DNA of 64,000 nt from CAVRIA01 sp963721115 (GCA_963721115.1 CAVRIA010000005.1:124001-188000), one strand, 5' to 3'; shown: positions 7,951 through 17,941, counted from the stretch's first letter. Notes: generated by a model from the letters alone, not told the origin. Translations and numbers: made by a program.

Positions 7951-10284
7951 TCAGGGCTGGCGCAGTCCGCGGCGCGCGGAGGATCTCGCGCCTGAAGCGG
8001 ACCATGTCGGCGGATGCAGCGCCCGTGACGGAACCCAGCTCCCGTCCTCGCCGGGAGGCTGCCAATAGAACCAGAGAAAATAGGGGGCACGGGGATGGCG
8101 CTGAAAGGTGATTCGAATCGGCCACACTCCCGCGACCAGATTGGCCCGCCCCTCGTTTCCTGCACCGCAGGTCGCGTCTCCCGCTCGATCGATGATCCTC
8201 TGCCCGCCGATGGTCAACGTCGTGCTGTCCGGGTTGAGCCGGAAGTAGTACTCGCCGTCGCGCGGCAACTCGATGAAACCGCTCCACGACGCGAACGCGA
8301 AGCGACCGATCGGGTCCTCGTCGATCGGATAGTCGCAGAACAAAAAGGGCACGACGCCCTCGGCGTAGGGCTCGCCGTGCCCGTCGACGTCGTGGTAGTA
8401 GCGGCCGAGCAAACCGTACGGCCAACGCAGCATCCCTCGATCCGCACGCTGGCGGGCCTCGTTCACTTCCTCTTTCGGCACCTCGCACACGGCGAGATCG
8501 ACCGTGCCGAACGGCCCGCTCCGTTCCTCGCAACGCGACTCCGGAAACATCGCCGCGATCACCGTAGCCATGGGGACGTACTCGCGGGAAAGGACGTACG
8601 TGGCATCCCGCTGCAACGGCTCGCGCGGCGGAAAATCGTGCATCACACGCAGCAGGCGGACGTCGTTCGGCAGATCATCGAAATAGTGCCGGGCGAGAAA
8701 GTGCGTGGTCGGGCTGCCGTACGAGCGGGGATCTAGGAAGACGGTGCGCGCGGGCCTGCGCGCCTCGAGGTAACGGCCGGGCATCGCTTCCTCGGGCAGA
8801 AAGGCGTTGTAGAATTCCGGCGAGCGCTCCCGCTCGACGAAGTAGGCTCGATACTCTTGCCATGCGGTGAGCGACGCCGCGACCAGCAACACGACGAGCG
8901 CGCCATGCTTCCCGAGGCGGCCGGGCAGCGTCGCCTGCAGAGTCCCGATCACGTGATCCGTCGCGATGCCGATCATCAGCGCAATGGGTACAACCGCATC
9001 GAGCAGCCGCGAGGCGTGCGGGGCCTCGAACGTGATGGCGCCGGGGACCACCGCGGCGGCGAACCACAGGGGAACCCAGGCATAACGCCGCTGCCGCCAC
9101 CGCGCCAGGCAGATGACCAGACCCAGCGGCGCCAGCATGGCGGGCACGAAGGTCAGCAGGGGCTGTCGCGGTAGATCCTGGCGCGGGTTGTCGTCGCCGA
9201 TGAACTGAAAGCCCAACAAGGATCGGGAGACGGCCGCCCTCAACTGATGCCCCCAGTCCGGAGCGGCGAAGACCAACGTATGGCGCGCCCGCTCGCTGAA
9301 GTCGCGCGTCTCCCCGAGCGCATAGAGAAGCATCGGGGTCGCGACCAGCGCGGCGAGCAGGGCGGCCGCGAGTAACTGACGCCAGCGCGCGAGCAGCAGA
9401 TCGAGCCTAGGCAGTAGCAGCAGCCCACCGAGCAGCAGCCCGATCGGAAGGAAGAGGCGGAAGGTCTGATAGGTATACAGGCCCGCCCCGAGCAGGATCC
9501 CCGCCGACGACAAGCCGATCCAGGAACGCCATCCGCGCCGCCGCAACCCGACGAATAGCGCTAGAACGAGCAGCGTCTCGAAGACCGACGACATGATCGG
9601 CATGACGCCCCAGCGGGAGTAGTTGACGTGGTACTGCGACACCGCGAGCCAGCCGGTGGCCACGAGGGAGACCCGCGGGCCGAATGCCGTCCAGGACAGA
9701 ACGGCCACGGCGATGAGACCCGCGATTCCCAGCAGCGCCGCCACGGAGCGGATGCCGTAGGCGCCATCGGCGGGATCGAAGAGCCCGAACACCAGCGCGG
9801 CGGCGTCGACGAAGCCGGCACCCAGACCGGTGCGGAGGTCCTCGCTCGGCAGAGCGACCAACGGGCGGCCGGAACGGTCGATCTCAACCGCGGCGATCCC
9901 GTTGAGAGCCTCGTCGACCCACAGGCCCGGCGGCAGCTCGTGGAGACGGTGGAATCGCAGCCAAGCGCCGCCGACCACGATGACGACGAGTCCGAGTGCC
10001 AGAATCGGCGAACGCCGCCCCTGCGGCCAATGCCAGGCGCGCTGCCGGCAGCAGAGGACGAAGAGCGCCAAGGCCGCGACCGCGTACCACACGAGCCCGG
10101 CATCGCGGTTGGCGGCGACGTCTTCGTACGCTCCGTCCAACGCGGCGTGGCCTGCCGCGAAGTGGCCCTGTGCGATCCCCGCGCAGAGCAGAGCGGCCGC
10201 CAGCAGGACCAGATTGATCAGACGATTCCGGCGCGACAGGCTTTGCGGATTCACCCGTGCCCGTTCTCGGTAACGCGCATTCAC
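7951..10284 (-). CDS. GT-C (GT39/PMT-like) membrane glycosyltransferase with C-terminal PA14-like domain
   Basis: 777 residues from a GTG at 10284 with GGAG nine bases upstream. The N-terminal two-thirds are a multi-span membrane protein carrying the GT39-like lumenal motif LPPGLWVDEALNG with its acidic pair, typical of polyprenyl-phosphate-sugar-dependent transferases. The last about 130 residues are soluble and PA14-like: IGRFAFASWSGFIELPRDGE, YYFRLNPDSTTLTIGG and ITFQRH, as in sugar-binding PA14 modules. A transferase plus carbohydrate-binding tail fits glycosylation of an exported polymer or protein. Acceptor unknown. Confidence 0.75.
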   Translation of the reverse strand: MNARYRERARVNPQSLSRRNRLINLVLLAAALLCAGIAQGHFAAGHAALDGAYEDVAANRDAGLVWYAVAALALFVLCCRQRAWHWPQGRRSPILALGLVVIVVGGAWLRFHRLHELPPGLWVDEALNGIAAVEIDRSGRPLVALPSEDLRTGLGAGFVDAAALVFGLFDPADGAYGIRSVAALLGIAGLIAVAVLSWTAFGPRVSLVATGWLAVSQYHVNYSRWGVMPIMSSVFETLLVLALFVGLRRRGWRSWIGLSSAGILLGAGLYTYQTFRLFLPIGLLLGGLLLLPRLDLLLARWRQLLAAALLAALVATPMLLYALGETRDFSERARHTLVFAAPDWGHQLRAAVSRSLLGFQFIGDDNPRQDLPRQPLLTFVPAMLAPLGLVICLARWRQRRYAWVPLWFAAAVVPGAITFEAPHASRLLDAVVPIALMIGIATDHVIGTLQATLPGRLGKHGALVVLLVAASLTAWQEYRAYFVERERSPEFYNAFLPEEAMPGRYLEARRPARTVFLDPRSYGSPTTHFLARHYFDDLPNDVRLLRVMHDFPPREPLQRDATYVLSREYVPMATVIAAMFPESRCEERSGPFGTVDLAVCEVPKEEVNEARQRADRGMLRWPYGLLGRYYHDVDGHGEPYAEGVVPFLFCDYPIDEDPIGRFAFASWSGFIELPRDGEYYFRLNPDSTTLTIGGQRIIDRAGDATCGAGNEGRANLVAGVWPIRITFQRHPRAPYFLWFYWQPPGEDGSWVPSRALHPPTWSASGARSSARRGLRQP

Positions 10285-10504
10285 GTCGTCTCGCTCCGTG
10301 CAGGGTCTCTACCAGTCGACGGCAAGCGCGGCCAGGCAACCGCCGCGTCGAGAGCTCGCGCAAACGTTGCCTCGAGCCGGCGCGAGGGGTACTCACAGAA
10401 GCAAATGCGTCGGATCGGCGCCAGCGTGTTCGCCTGCCGATCGGCAACTCGCTTGCGCGAATAGATCGCGGCGCCTGTTCCCGGCCGCGCCTCGAGGAGG
10501 GGAC

Positions 10505-12124
10505 ATGGAAACGATCGCTCATCGTCTCAAGAACCTCGCTGCCGAACACGGAAGCCGGCCCGCGCTCTTCTTCCGGGACGAGACGCTCAGCTTTGCCGAC
10601 CTGGCCGCGGAGGCACGCGAGGTCGCCAGTGCCCTCGCCCTCCTCGGTGTCAGCAAGGGAACGCGCGTCGGCATCCTCATGCCCAACCGACCCGACTGGT
10701 TGCGCTGTGCCTTCGGTGTCTGGCGTCTCGGCGCCGTCGTTGTACCGATCAACACCTTGTTCCGCGCCCCGGAGATCGCCCACGCGCTGCAGCACGCCGA
10801 CGTCACCGTCCTGCTCATGGTGTCCGCCTTCCTGAGGAACGACTACGCGCAGATCCTGCGGCAGCTGTGCCCGGAGCTGACGGAGAGGGAGAGCTCGGCC
10901 GCTCATCAGTGCAAGGCCCTGCCCAGTCTGCGGCACGTCGTCTGCCAGGGGGAGGACGTTCCGAGGGGCGCCATCGCGTGGGAGGACTTCCGCGCCTCGG
11001 GGGCATCGCCGCCCGACGAGTGGAGCGGCGCGGCCGTGGACGCGGTCGTTCCGTCCGACGATGCGGCCATCTTCTTCACGTCGGGCAGCACGGCTTCGCC
11101 GAAGGGCGTGGTACACACCCATGCGAGCATGCTGCAGGCGGCCGACAACGTCGGCGACCGACTCGGCCTGACGCCGAACGACCGCACCTACGGCTACCTG
11201 CCGCTCTTCTTCAACGGCGGCCTCGTCGCCGTCGCCCTGGCGACACTGTCACGAGGCGGGGCGGTACTCATGCAGGACGTCTTCGAGCCGGGAGAAACGC
11301 TGCGCATGATGGAACGACACGACTGCACCACGGTCTTTGCGTGGCCGCATCAGGCGGAGGCCCTGATCCAGCATGCGACATTCGATCCCGGACGGTTGAA
11401 GATCCGCAAGGGGCCGGGGGCGAACGCCAAATGGGCGGCGGCGCTCTACCTCGCCGAGCATCAGGCAGTCGGCACATGGGGGATGACGGAGACCGGGCCG
11501 ATGGCCTCGTCCTCGCGCTGGGACGATCCAGCGAATATGCGGGCCGGGTCCCACGGCCGGGCGATGCCCGGCCTGGAGATCCGCATCGCCGACCAGCAGA
11601 CGAACCAGTCTCTCCCGGCGGGCAGCGAAGGAGAGATCCTCATCCGCGGCTCGAGCCTCATGCGGACGTACTACAAGACCGCCCCGGCCGACTGCTTCGA
11701 CACAGCGGGGTTCTTCCACACCGGGGATTGCGGGAAGCTCGACGAAACCGGTCATCTGCACTTCGTCGGCCGCATCAAAGAGGTCATCAAGACGGCCGGT
11801 GTCAACGTGGCCGCCGCCGAGGTAGAGGCCGTGCTGATGGGCCACCCCGCCGTCAAGGTCGCGCACGTCGTGCCGGTTCCCGACCCGCGGCGCGGCGAGA
11901 ACGTCGCGGCCTTCCTGGTCCGCTCCGACGCGAGCTGCGACGAGGCGGACCTCATCTCGCATTGCCGGGCCAAGCTGGCCAGCTACAAGGTCCCGCGCCA
12001 CCTGTTCTTCGTCCAGGAGAGCGATCTGCCCACCCTCGGCAGTGGCAAAGTAGATCGCCGGCGCTTGTGCGAGCTGGCGGCAGAGCGGGCCGGCCGCACT
12101 GCGCCGTCGGGGTCCGAGTCCTGA
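10505..12124 (+). CDS. Acyl-CoA synthetase (class I adenylate-forming enzyme)
   Basis: 539 residues; the ATG at 10505 follows GAGGAGGGGAC, an excellent ribosome site. The AMP-binding signature FFTSGSTASPKGVVHTHAS, the A5 motif GMTETGP, the A7/A8 region HTGDCGKLDETG-FVGRIKEVIKTAG and the A10 lysine in PTLGSGKVDRRRL are all present. The family activates a carboxylic acid to acyl-AMP and then acyl-CoA. Chain length cannot be read from sequence; fatty or aryl acids are possible. It is divergent from the glycosyltransferase gene with 220 bp between. Confidence 0.85.
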   Translation: METIAHRLKNLAAEHGSRPALFFRDETLSFADLAAEAREVASALALLGVSKGTRVGILMPNRPDWLRCAFGVWRLGAVVVPINTLFRAPEIAHALQHADVTVLLMVSAFLRNDYAQILRQLCPELTERESSAAHQCKALPSLRHVVCQGEDVPRGAIAWEDFRASGASPPDEWSGAAVDAVVPSDDAAIFFTSGSTASPKGVVHTHASMLQAADNVGDRLGLTPNDRTYGYLPLFFNGGLVAVALATLSRGGAVLMQDVFEPGETLRMMERHDCTTVFAWPHQAEALIQHATFDPGRLKIRKGPGANAKWAAALYLAEHQAVGTWGMTETGPMASSSRWDDPANMRAGSHGRAMPGLEIRIADQQTNQSLPAGSEGEILIRGSSLMRTYYKTAPADCFDTAGFFHTGDCGKLDETGHLHFVGRIKEVIKTAGVNVAAAEVEAVLMGHPAVKVAHVVPVPDPRRGENVAAFLVRSDASCDEADLISHCRAKLASYKVPRHLFFVQESDLPTLGSGKVDRRRLCELAAERAGRTAPSGSES

Positions 12125-12232
12125 GCAGATCCGAGAGCGGCAGGCCGCGGCGGAGAAATACGCACCGTAGCCGCAGCAGCGCCATCTCCTCGCCGTCGGA
12201 CAACGACGGTCTCACCAACCTCTACCGGGAGC

Positions 12233-12754
12233 TCATTCGATCCGGTGCAACCCCGACGCCAGCAAGTCGTCGATGACGTCGAGCGTCAGCCCCCACACGA
12301 TCTCGCCCTCGACCCGCACGGCGGACACGTGATGGACGCGTCCGCAGTAGCGCCAGTCCACGAGCTCTCGCCCGCCCGGATCGGCGAACCTCTCGAGCGG
12401 CACGGCGAACACACGCGCCACTTCACCGGAGTGGGTCTCCGGTACCCGGAATGAGCCAACGCGCCCGACGAACGGGCTGACCAGGTAGCGCGAGCTCACG
12501 GTCCGCCGTTCCGGCAGCGCCCCGAGCAGGGCCACGTCCGCTTCCTCCAGACCGATCTCCTCCCTCGCCTCGCGCAGCGCCGTCGCCAGCAGGCTCGGAT
12601 CTCGCGCCGGGTCGTGGCGACCGCCGGGAAAGGCGATCTCGCCGGCATGGTGTCGCAGCTCCGCGGCGCGGCGCGTCAGAATCGCAAAATCGACCCCGGG
12701 CGGCCGGCGCTGGACGGCAACCAGCAGGGCCGCGCGCGCGCTTCGGCGACTCAT
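12233..12754 (-). CDS. Nudix hydrolase, CoA pyrophosphatase type (NudL-like)
   Basis: 173 residues. The Nudix box is present as GGRHDPARDPSLL...REAREEIGL (residues about 44-70), with the extra upstream FPGG and the LRE-x-EEIGL helix seen in coenzyme A diphosphatases (NudL/YeaB). Those enzymes cleave CoA to 3',5'-ADP and 4'-phosphopantetheine. One canonical Glu in the first half of the box is replaced by Asp, as is common in this branch. Its ATG overlaps the end of the TrpC-like gene by four bases (ATGA), indicating translational coupling. Confidence 0.8.
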   Translation of the reverse strand: MSRRSARAALLVAVQRRPPGVDFAILTRRAAELRHHAGEIAFPGGRHDPARDPSLLATALREAREEIGLEEADVALLGALPERRTVSSRYLVSPFVGRVGSFRVPETHSGEVARVFAVPLERFADPGGRELVDWRYCGRVHHVSAVRVEGEIVWGLTLDVIDDLLASGLHRIE

Positions 12755-13509
12755 CGGTCCTGCAGGGACGCGAACGCCTCGATCGCCGCGACCGGATCCG
12801 ATGCGTCGAGAAGGGCGTCACCGACGACGGCGGCGTCGACCAGACCGTTCAGCCGAAGCAACTCTTCCAGCCCGCGCACCTCGCTCAGCAGGAGGACGAT
12901 GCGGTGCGCCGGGATTCGCACCGCCAGCGCGCGGGCAGCCTCGAGGTCGGCGAAGCCATCGGCCGCCGGCAGGTCGAGGCCGATGCAGGCCGGCGCCAGA
13001 CCGAGCGCGGTCTCGACGTCCGCTTCTCCGCGCACTTCGATGACCGCCGCCATGTGCAGCGATCCGGCGACCGCCGCCAGGGCGCCCAGGGGCTCGCGAT
13101 CCAGGTCCGCCGCCGGCAGCCGCACGGCGTCGGCGCCATAGAGGCGCGCCTGATAGACCTGGTTGGCGTGCAAGCAGGGGTCGTCGCGCAGCACCGGAGC
13201 CGTAACGGCGTCCGCGACGGTCCGCAGATCCTCGATCGCGCCCCCCATCAGAGCGGCGGTTGCCACGGCAATCGCTCCGACGTCGGCGTCATCGCAGGCG
13301 CACGCCAGGCTCGTCATATCGAGATCCGGCCAGCGGCCCCCGGTGACCGGATCGGTGCGTTTGAGCCGCGGCACCAGTGCGATTCCCGCCTTCTGCGTCG
13401 CCACGAACTGGGTGAAGTCGCGCCGGCTCGGACGCACCTCGGCGATCTGGAGCTCGGCCAGGCGCTCGATCTCGGCCGCTTTCTCTGCCAGTAATCGCCC
13501 CCTCGACAT
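12751..13509 (-). CDS. TrpC-like TIM-barrel protein lacking key catalytic residues
   Basis: 252 residues from the ATG at 13509. The overall pattern follows indole-3-glycerol-phosphate synthase: an N-terminal helix, ALVPRLKRTDP in place of AEVKKASPS, then AVTAPVLRDDP, where TrpC has VLRKDF and the catalytic Lys. IEVRGEADVETAL replaces TEIHDEAEL, and IGLDLPAAD replaces IGVNNRDL. The catalytic Lys and the Asn-Arg pair are therefore lost, while a complete TrpC exists at 40849-41646. It is coupled to the Nudix gene. A degenerate or re-purposed paralogue is the best reading. Confidence 0.6.
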   Translation of the reverse strand: MSRGRLLAEKAAEIERLAELQIAEVRPSRRDFTQFVATQKAGIALVPRLKRTDPVTGGRWPDLDMTSLACACDDADVGAIAVATAALMGGAIEDLRTVADAVTAPVLRDDPCLHANQVYQARLYGADAVRLPAADLDREPLGALAAVAGSLHMAAVIEVRGEADVETALGLAPACIGLDLPAADGFADLEAARALAVRIPAHRIVLLLSEVRGLEELLRLNGLVDAAVVGDALLDASDPVAAIEAFASLQDR

Positions 13510-13620
13510 GCCTCCACTCTTCGCACGGATGCCCGAGCTGGTGAAGAGCCGGTCGGAACCTCCCGGGGTTCGCCGAGCGCGACTCTCGAACCGAGGCCGG
13601 ATCCGACTCTGGACTACGCA

Positions 13621-14847
13621 ATGGAGATGAATCTGGTCGTGGTCCGCTATCACGAGGTCGCCCTGAAAGGCGGCAATCGCCAGATGTTCGTGCGCCAGCT
13701 GGTGGAGAACATCCTGCGCACCTTGCGCGGCACCGGCGCCGGCCGCGCCCATCGAGCCCCGGGGCGGATCATTCTGTCCTTGGCCCCGGGTACGGACTGG
13801 GCGGAGGTCCGGCGCCGGCTGCAACGCGTCTTCGGCGTCGCCAATTTTCTGCTCTGCGAACGCACCGAGCCTTCGCTGGAGGCACTGTGCCGCCGTGTGG
13901 TCGACGCCGCCGAGAGACGCGGCGCCGCCAGCTTCGCGGTACGCACGAAGCGAACGGACAAGACCTTCCCCGTCCTCTCACCGGAGGTCTCCCGGATGGT
14001 CGGTCGCGCCGTACAGGAGCGCACCCGCAGCCGCGTCGACCTCACCCACCCGGAGCTCGAGATTCACGTCGAGATTCTGCCGCGCGAAATTCTCTTCTCC
14101 CTGGAGAAGGTCGACGGTCCGGGCGGACTGCCGGTGGGCTCGAGCGGTACCGCACTCGCCCTGCTCTCGGGAGGCATCGACTCGCCCGTCGCCGCGCACC
14201 GGATGATGCGGCGCGGATGCCGCCTGGAGTTCGTCCATTTCCACGGCGCGCCGTATCAAAGTCGCGCCAGCCAGGAGAAGGCGCTCGAGCTGCTCGAGGT
14301 CCTGAGTGGCTGGCAGCCCGACGCGCGCCTGCATCTGGTTCCTTTCGGCAACGTGCAGCGAGAGATCGTCCGACACGTTCCCCAACGCCCGCGCGTCGTG
14401 CTCTATCGGCGCATGATGGTCCGCATCGCGTCGGCCATCGCGCGGCGGGTCGGCGCCACCGCCCTCGTGACCGGAGACAGCCTCGGTCAGGTGGCCTCGC
14501 AAACGCTTCCCAATCTGGCGGTCGTCGAGGACGCCTCGGCGCTGCCGCTTCTTCGCCCCCTCATCGGAATGGACAAGCAAGAAATCACGACCCATGCCGA
14601 GTCGCTCGGCACCTTCTCGATCTCGATCCAGCCGGACGAGGACTGCTGCCAGCTCTTCGTACCGCGCCACCCCGCGACCAACATGACCGTCGAGGAGGCG
14701 GTCGCGGCCGAGGTCCCGCTCGAGATCGACGCCATGGTCGAGGCGGCCATCCAGCGCTGCGAGACGGTCGAGGTCACCTTCCCCACGGCGCGCGGCGGCG
14801 CCGCCACCAGCGATGTCATGCGGCCCGGCGTACTCACAGTCCGGTGA
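13621..14847 (+). CDS. thiI: ThiI tRNA 4-thiouridine synthase / thiamine thiazole sulfurtransferase (no rhodanese domain)
   Basis: 408 residues; ATGs at 13621 and 13627 are both possible and neither has a strong ribosome site. Residues about 55-160 are the THUMP RNA-binding domain. The PP-loop ALLSGGIDSPVAAHRMMRRG (about 178-197) binds ATP, and the family's VTGDSLGQVASQTL and DEDCCQLFVPRHP segments follow. The protein ends near residue 408, without the C-terminal rhodanese domain of E. coli ThiI, so sulfur relay must use another protein or the internal cysteines. It overlaps the convergent MFS gene by 14 bp. Confidence 0.9.
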   Translation: MEMNLVVVRYHEVALKGGNRQMFVRQLVENILRTLRGTGAGRAHRAPGRIILSLAPGTDWAEVRRRLQRVFGVANFLLCERTEPSLEALCRRVVDAAERRGAASFAVRTKRTDKTFPVLSPEVSRMVGRAVQERTRSRVDLTHPELEIHVEILPREILFSLEKVDGPGGLPVGSSGTALALLSGGIDSPVAAHRMMRRGCRLEFVHFHGAPYQSRASQEKALELLEVLSGWQPDARLHLVPFGNVQREIVRHVPQRPRVVLYRRMMVRIASAIARRVGATALVTGDSLGQVASQTLPNLAVVEDASALPLLRPLIGMDKQEITTHAESLGTFSISIQPDEDCCQLFVPRHPATNMTVEEAVAAEVPLEIDAMVEAAIQRCETVEVTFPTARGGAATSDVMRPGVLTVR

Positions 14848-16132
14848 GGGGAGCGGCTCCGGCACGCGCCGCGCGGGCGCCCGTCAACCCCTCCTCCTCC
14901 AGATGTTGCAGATCCGGGCCGACGCTGGAGATGCCGAGAAGACACACGACCCCGGCGAGCGCCAGGGCAACCGGGGCGACCGTGAAGGCGGCCTGCAATC
15001 CGAAGCGGTCGGAGAGGGCGCCGATCATGACGGGCGACAGAGCGTCGCCGAGGGCGTGGATCACGAAGATGTTCAAGGCGAAGGCGGTCGAGCGAATGCC
15101 AGCCGGAACGACGTTGGCCAGAAGCGCGTTCAGCGGCCCGGTGTTGAGGAAGACGAGAGTCTCGGTAACGAATACGGCCGTGAAGAAGATCGCCGGCTCC
15201 TTTGCGAGCAGCGCCACGGCGGCGGCGGGAGCGCTGAGCAGGAGGCCGATCCCCGACACCAGGAAGTAGGCGCCACGCGTGTAGCGCAGGCAAAAGTCCC
15301 CCAGCACGCCTCCCGCGAACGTTCCGATGATTCCCGCCGCCAGAGTGGTGACGCCGAACACGTAGTTCGCGCGGGCCAGATCCAGGCCGCGCTCGCGCAC
15401 CAGGAACGTCGGCCACCAGGCGGCGAGCGCGCCGATGGCGAACGTCATCACGGCCAGGGCCAAGGTGTTGAGCACGTACGAACGGGTCCCGAGCAGCGCC
15501 CGGACCGTCTCAGGGACCGACAGCTGGTCCACGACGGCATGTGCTTCGCTGGCGCCGCGCGCCGGCTCCGGACGGAACCACGCCAGCGTTCCGATCACGA
15601 CGCCCGGGATACCGACCAGCAGGAAGGCGGCCCGCCAGCCGGCCACCGCTTGGAGCAATCCCCCGAGCAGGTATCCGCCGGCGCTGCCGACCGGAATGGC
15701 CAGATAGAACACCGCCAGCATCGCACCGCGGTGCTCGCGGGGAAAGTAATCGGCAACGAGCGTCGGAGAGACGGGTCCATAGCCCGCTTCGCCGACACCG
15801 ACGAGGGCCCGTGCGGCGAAGAGCTGTCCCAGATTCGTCGCGGCACCGGTAAAGGCGGTCGCCGCACTCCACAGGGTCGTCGCGATGGCCACGATGCGCA
15901 TGCGGACCCAGCGATCTCCCCACCAGCCGAAGAACGGCGACAGCACCAGATAGACCACCATGAACGCCGAGGCGAGAGCGCCGAGCTCGGTATCGGACAG
16001 ACCGAGGTCGGCCTTGATCGCCGGAAAGACGGCGTAGAGCACCTGCCGATCGACGTAGTTGAGAAGATTGATGATGGTGAGAAAAGCCAGCGCGCTACGC
16101 GCGCCCGGCGTGCTGCTCCGCTTCGACGCCAC
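14834..16132 (-). CDS. Major facilitator superfamily transporter (spinster/Spns-like)
   Basis: 432 residues from a GTG at 16132, chosen because AAGGAGG lies five bases upstream; a longer in-frame GTG at 16171 has nothing comparable. Twelve hydrophobic segments are apparent. The first-loop motif GWWGDRWVRMR (MFS motif A) and NLLNYVDRQVLYAV in helix 1 are typical of the Spns-like branch, as is VGVGEAGYGPVSPTLVADYF in helices 4-5. The transported compound is unknown. Confidence 0.8.
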   Translation of the reverse strand: MASKRSSTPGARSALAFLTIINLLNYVDRQVLYAVFPAIKADLGLSDTELGALASAFMVVYLVLSPFFGWWGDRWVRMRIVAIATTLWSAATAFTGAATNLGQLFAARALVGVGEAGYGPVSPTLVADYFPREHRGAMLAVFYLAIPVGSAGGYLLGGLLQAVAGWRAAFLLVGIPGVVIGTLAWFRPEPARGASEAHAVVDQLSVPETVRALLGTRSYVLNTLALAVMTFAIGALAAWWPTFLVRERGLDLARANYVFGVTTLAAGIIGTFAGGVLGDFCLRYTRGAYFLVSGIGLLLSAPAAAVALLAKEPAIFFTAVFVTETLVFLNTGPLNALLANVVPAGIRSTAFALNIFVIHALGDALSPVMIGALSDRFGLQAAFTVAPVALALAGVVCLLGISSVGPDLQHLEEEGLTGARAARAGAAPLTGL

Positions 16133-16210
16133 CAGCGCCTCCTTACCGGCTTTCCGCCAGGGCTTCCACACCGTTCGGAGTGCGGCTCGGCCTCGAACCA
16201 GTCGTCCTCG

Positions 16211-17941
16211 CTAGTGCTCGGCTCGGCCGGGGGCAGCGGGTCCGAGCGTAGCCAGGAAGCGTCTCGACGTATCCGCGACGGCGCCGCGCGGCTGGAGGCG
16301 CAGAGAGGTCTCGAGCTGCCGCCGGGCCGCGTCGCGCTGCCCGAGACTGAGCAGGACCTGCCCCAGCAGGGCGTGGCTCTTGTAGTCCGCCGCGTCGAGC
16401 TCGATCGCCTTTTCGAGCAGCTCGCGGGCCTTCATGACCTGGCGCACGACCTCCGATTGATCGCCCCGCGCCTGCGCCGCCTCCGCCCGCTTCATCGCGA
16501 CACGGGCGAGACCGTTGTACAGGTAGGCGTCTTCGTGAATCCGAATCGCCGCCTCGAAAGCCTCCTCCGCCTGGTCGAACTGATCGCGGCGAAGATACAG
16601 ATTGCCGAGGTTGTTGCCCGCCATCACTCTGCCGACCAGCGTATCGGTCGATCCGAGAGCGGCGCGGAATTCGCTCTCGGCCTCGTCTAGGCGATCGCGC
16701 CGCATGAGGGCGTTGCCGAGCTCGCGATGCGGCAGGCCTTCTCCCGGCGTGCTGCGCGCGACGTCAGTCCAGAAGACGAGGTCGTCCGCCCACACGCGCG
16801 TCCGAGCGACGCACCGCGCCGCGCCAGCGGCGGCGAGGACGACCATGGCCACCGCGGCGGCGCGCCAGGCGCCGCGGCCGACCGGCCGCAGGCGGGTCAA
16901 CAGCCAGCCGACGACGAGCACGCCCGCCACCGACGGCAGGTAAAGATAGCGCTCGGCGAGCAGCACCGAGGCGCTGCGGCGGACGATCACCCCGAGCGAG
17001 GGCGCCAGCGTGGCACCGAACCAGAGGGCCAGAAACGCCGGTACCGCGCCGCCGCGTCTTGCCAATCCGGCCAGCACCGTCGCCGCGATCAGCATACACA
17101 CGGCAATGCCGGCGGCGGCATACGCCGCGCTGTCGGGGACGACGGGCACATAGGCGTTGAGGTTGACGGGCAGCAAGAGCTTCGAGGCGTACCAACCCAC
17201 GGCGGCCAGGATCGACCACGCGATCCGACCCGCGTCCCACTCGACCGGAAGCCCCGGCGTCAGCGTACCCAGGCCGATGCGCCGCAGGGCGAGGTACGCG
17301 ACGGCAACGGCGGCGAGCGGCAGGTAGCGGCGCCAGAAAAGGCGCCGCTCGAAGAAGAGATCGCGCGCCGGGATCAGAATCAGGCCGGCGACCGCCACCT
17401 CCTTGACCAGCAGGCCGGCGAGCAGGAGGCCCCCCGCCACCCACGCCGTCCAGGCGTGCCGGACCCGAGACGAGGCCAGAACGGCGGCGATCACCAGCGC
17501 CGTGGCGATCACGTCCGACCGTCCGGCGATCCACGCCACCGATTCGACATGGATCGGGTGCACGGCGAAGAGCAGGGCCGCGGCGCACGATTCGGCGCGG
17601 AACCGCTCCCCGAGGATCTGGCAGCCGAGCAGGTAGACGAGGCCGGTCGCCGCCGCGTGCCACGCGATCACCGTGGCGTGAAACCAGAACGGAGCCTCGC
17701 CGCCGAAGGCGCGATCGATCACGAAGGTGAGGAAGTTGAGCGGTCGGTAGTAGAACTTCGGCACCGCGTCGGGCGGCACCAGGAGGTCGCGCACCCCGTG
17801 CATGTGACGGAGCTGCTCCAGAACCTGCGGGTCGTCCCAGATGAAGCCGTGCCGGAACGCGCCGGCGTACACCAACACCGAGACGAGCACCGGTGCGGCC
17901 GCCCAGAGCAGGTGAGAAGCGGACGACCCGGTTCGGTTCAC
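16211..17941 (-). CDS. TMTC-like GT-C membrane protein with C-terminal TPR repeats
   Basis: 576 residues from a GTG at 17941; no strong ribosome site, but the upstream gene ends 33 bases before. FRHGFIWDDPQVLEQLRH after the first membrane span carries the acidic pair of GT-C enzymes, and HPIHVESVAWIAGRSDVIA is the classic lumenal motif of TMTC-type proteins. About ten spans end near residue 370. Three or four TPR units follow (LPHRELGNALMRRDRLDEAE, AGNNLGNLYLRRDQFDQAEE and later), probably periplasmic. A protein-glycosylation or polymer-transfer role is inferred. Confidence 0.7.
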   Translation of the reverse strand: MNRTGSSASHLLWAAAPVLVSVLVYAGAFRHGFIWDDPQVLEQLRHMHGVRDLLVPPDAVPKFYYRPLNFLTFVIDRAFGGEAPFWFHATVIAWHAAATGLVYLLGCQILGERFRAESCAAALLFAVHPIHVESVAWIAGRSDVIATALVIAAVLASSRVRHAWTAWVAGGLLLAGLLVKEVAVAGLILIPARDLFFERRLFWRRYLPLAAVAVAYLALRRIGLGTLTPGLPVEWDAGRIAWSILAAVGWYASKLLLPVNLNAYVPVVPDSAAYAAAGIAVCMLIAATVLAGLARRGGAVPAFLALWFGATLAPSLGVIVRRSASVLLAERYLYLPSVAGVLVVGWLLTRLRPVGRGAWRAAAVAMVVLAAAGAARCVARTRVWADDLVFWTDVARSTPGEGLPHRELGNALMRRDRLDEAESEFRAALGSTDTLVGRVMAGNNLGNLYLRRDQFDQAEEAFEAAIRIHEDAYLYNGLARVAMKRAEAAQARGDQSEVVRQVMKARELLEKAIELDAADYKSHALLGQVLLSLGQRDAARRQLETSLRLQPRGAVADTSRRFLATLGPAAPGRAEH

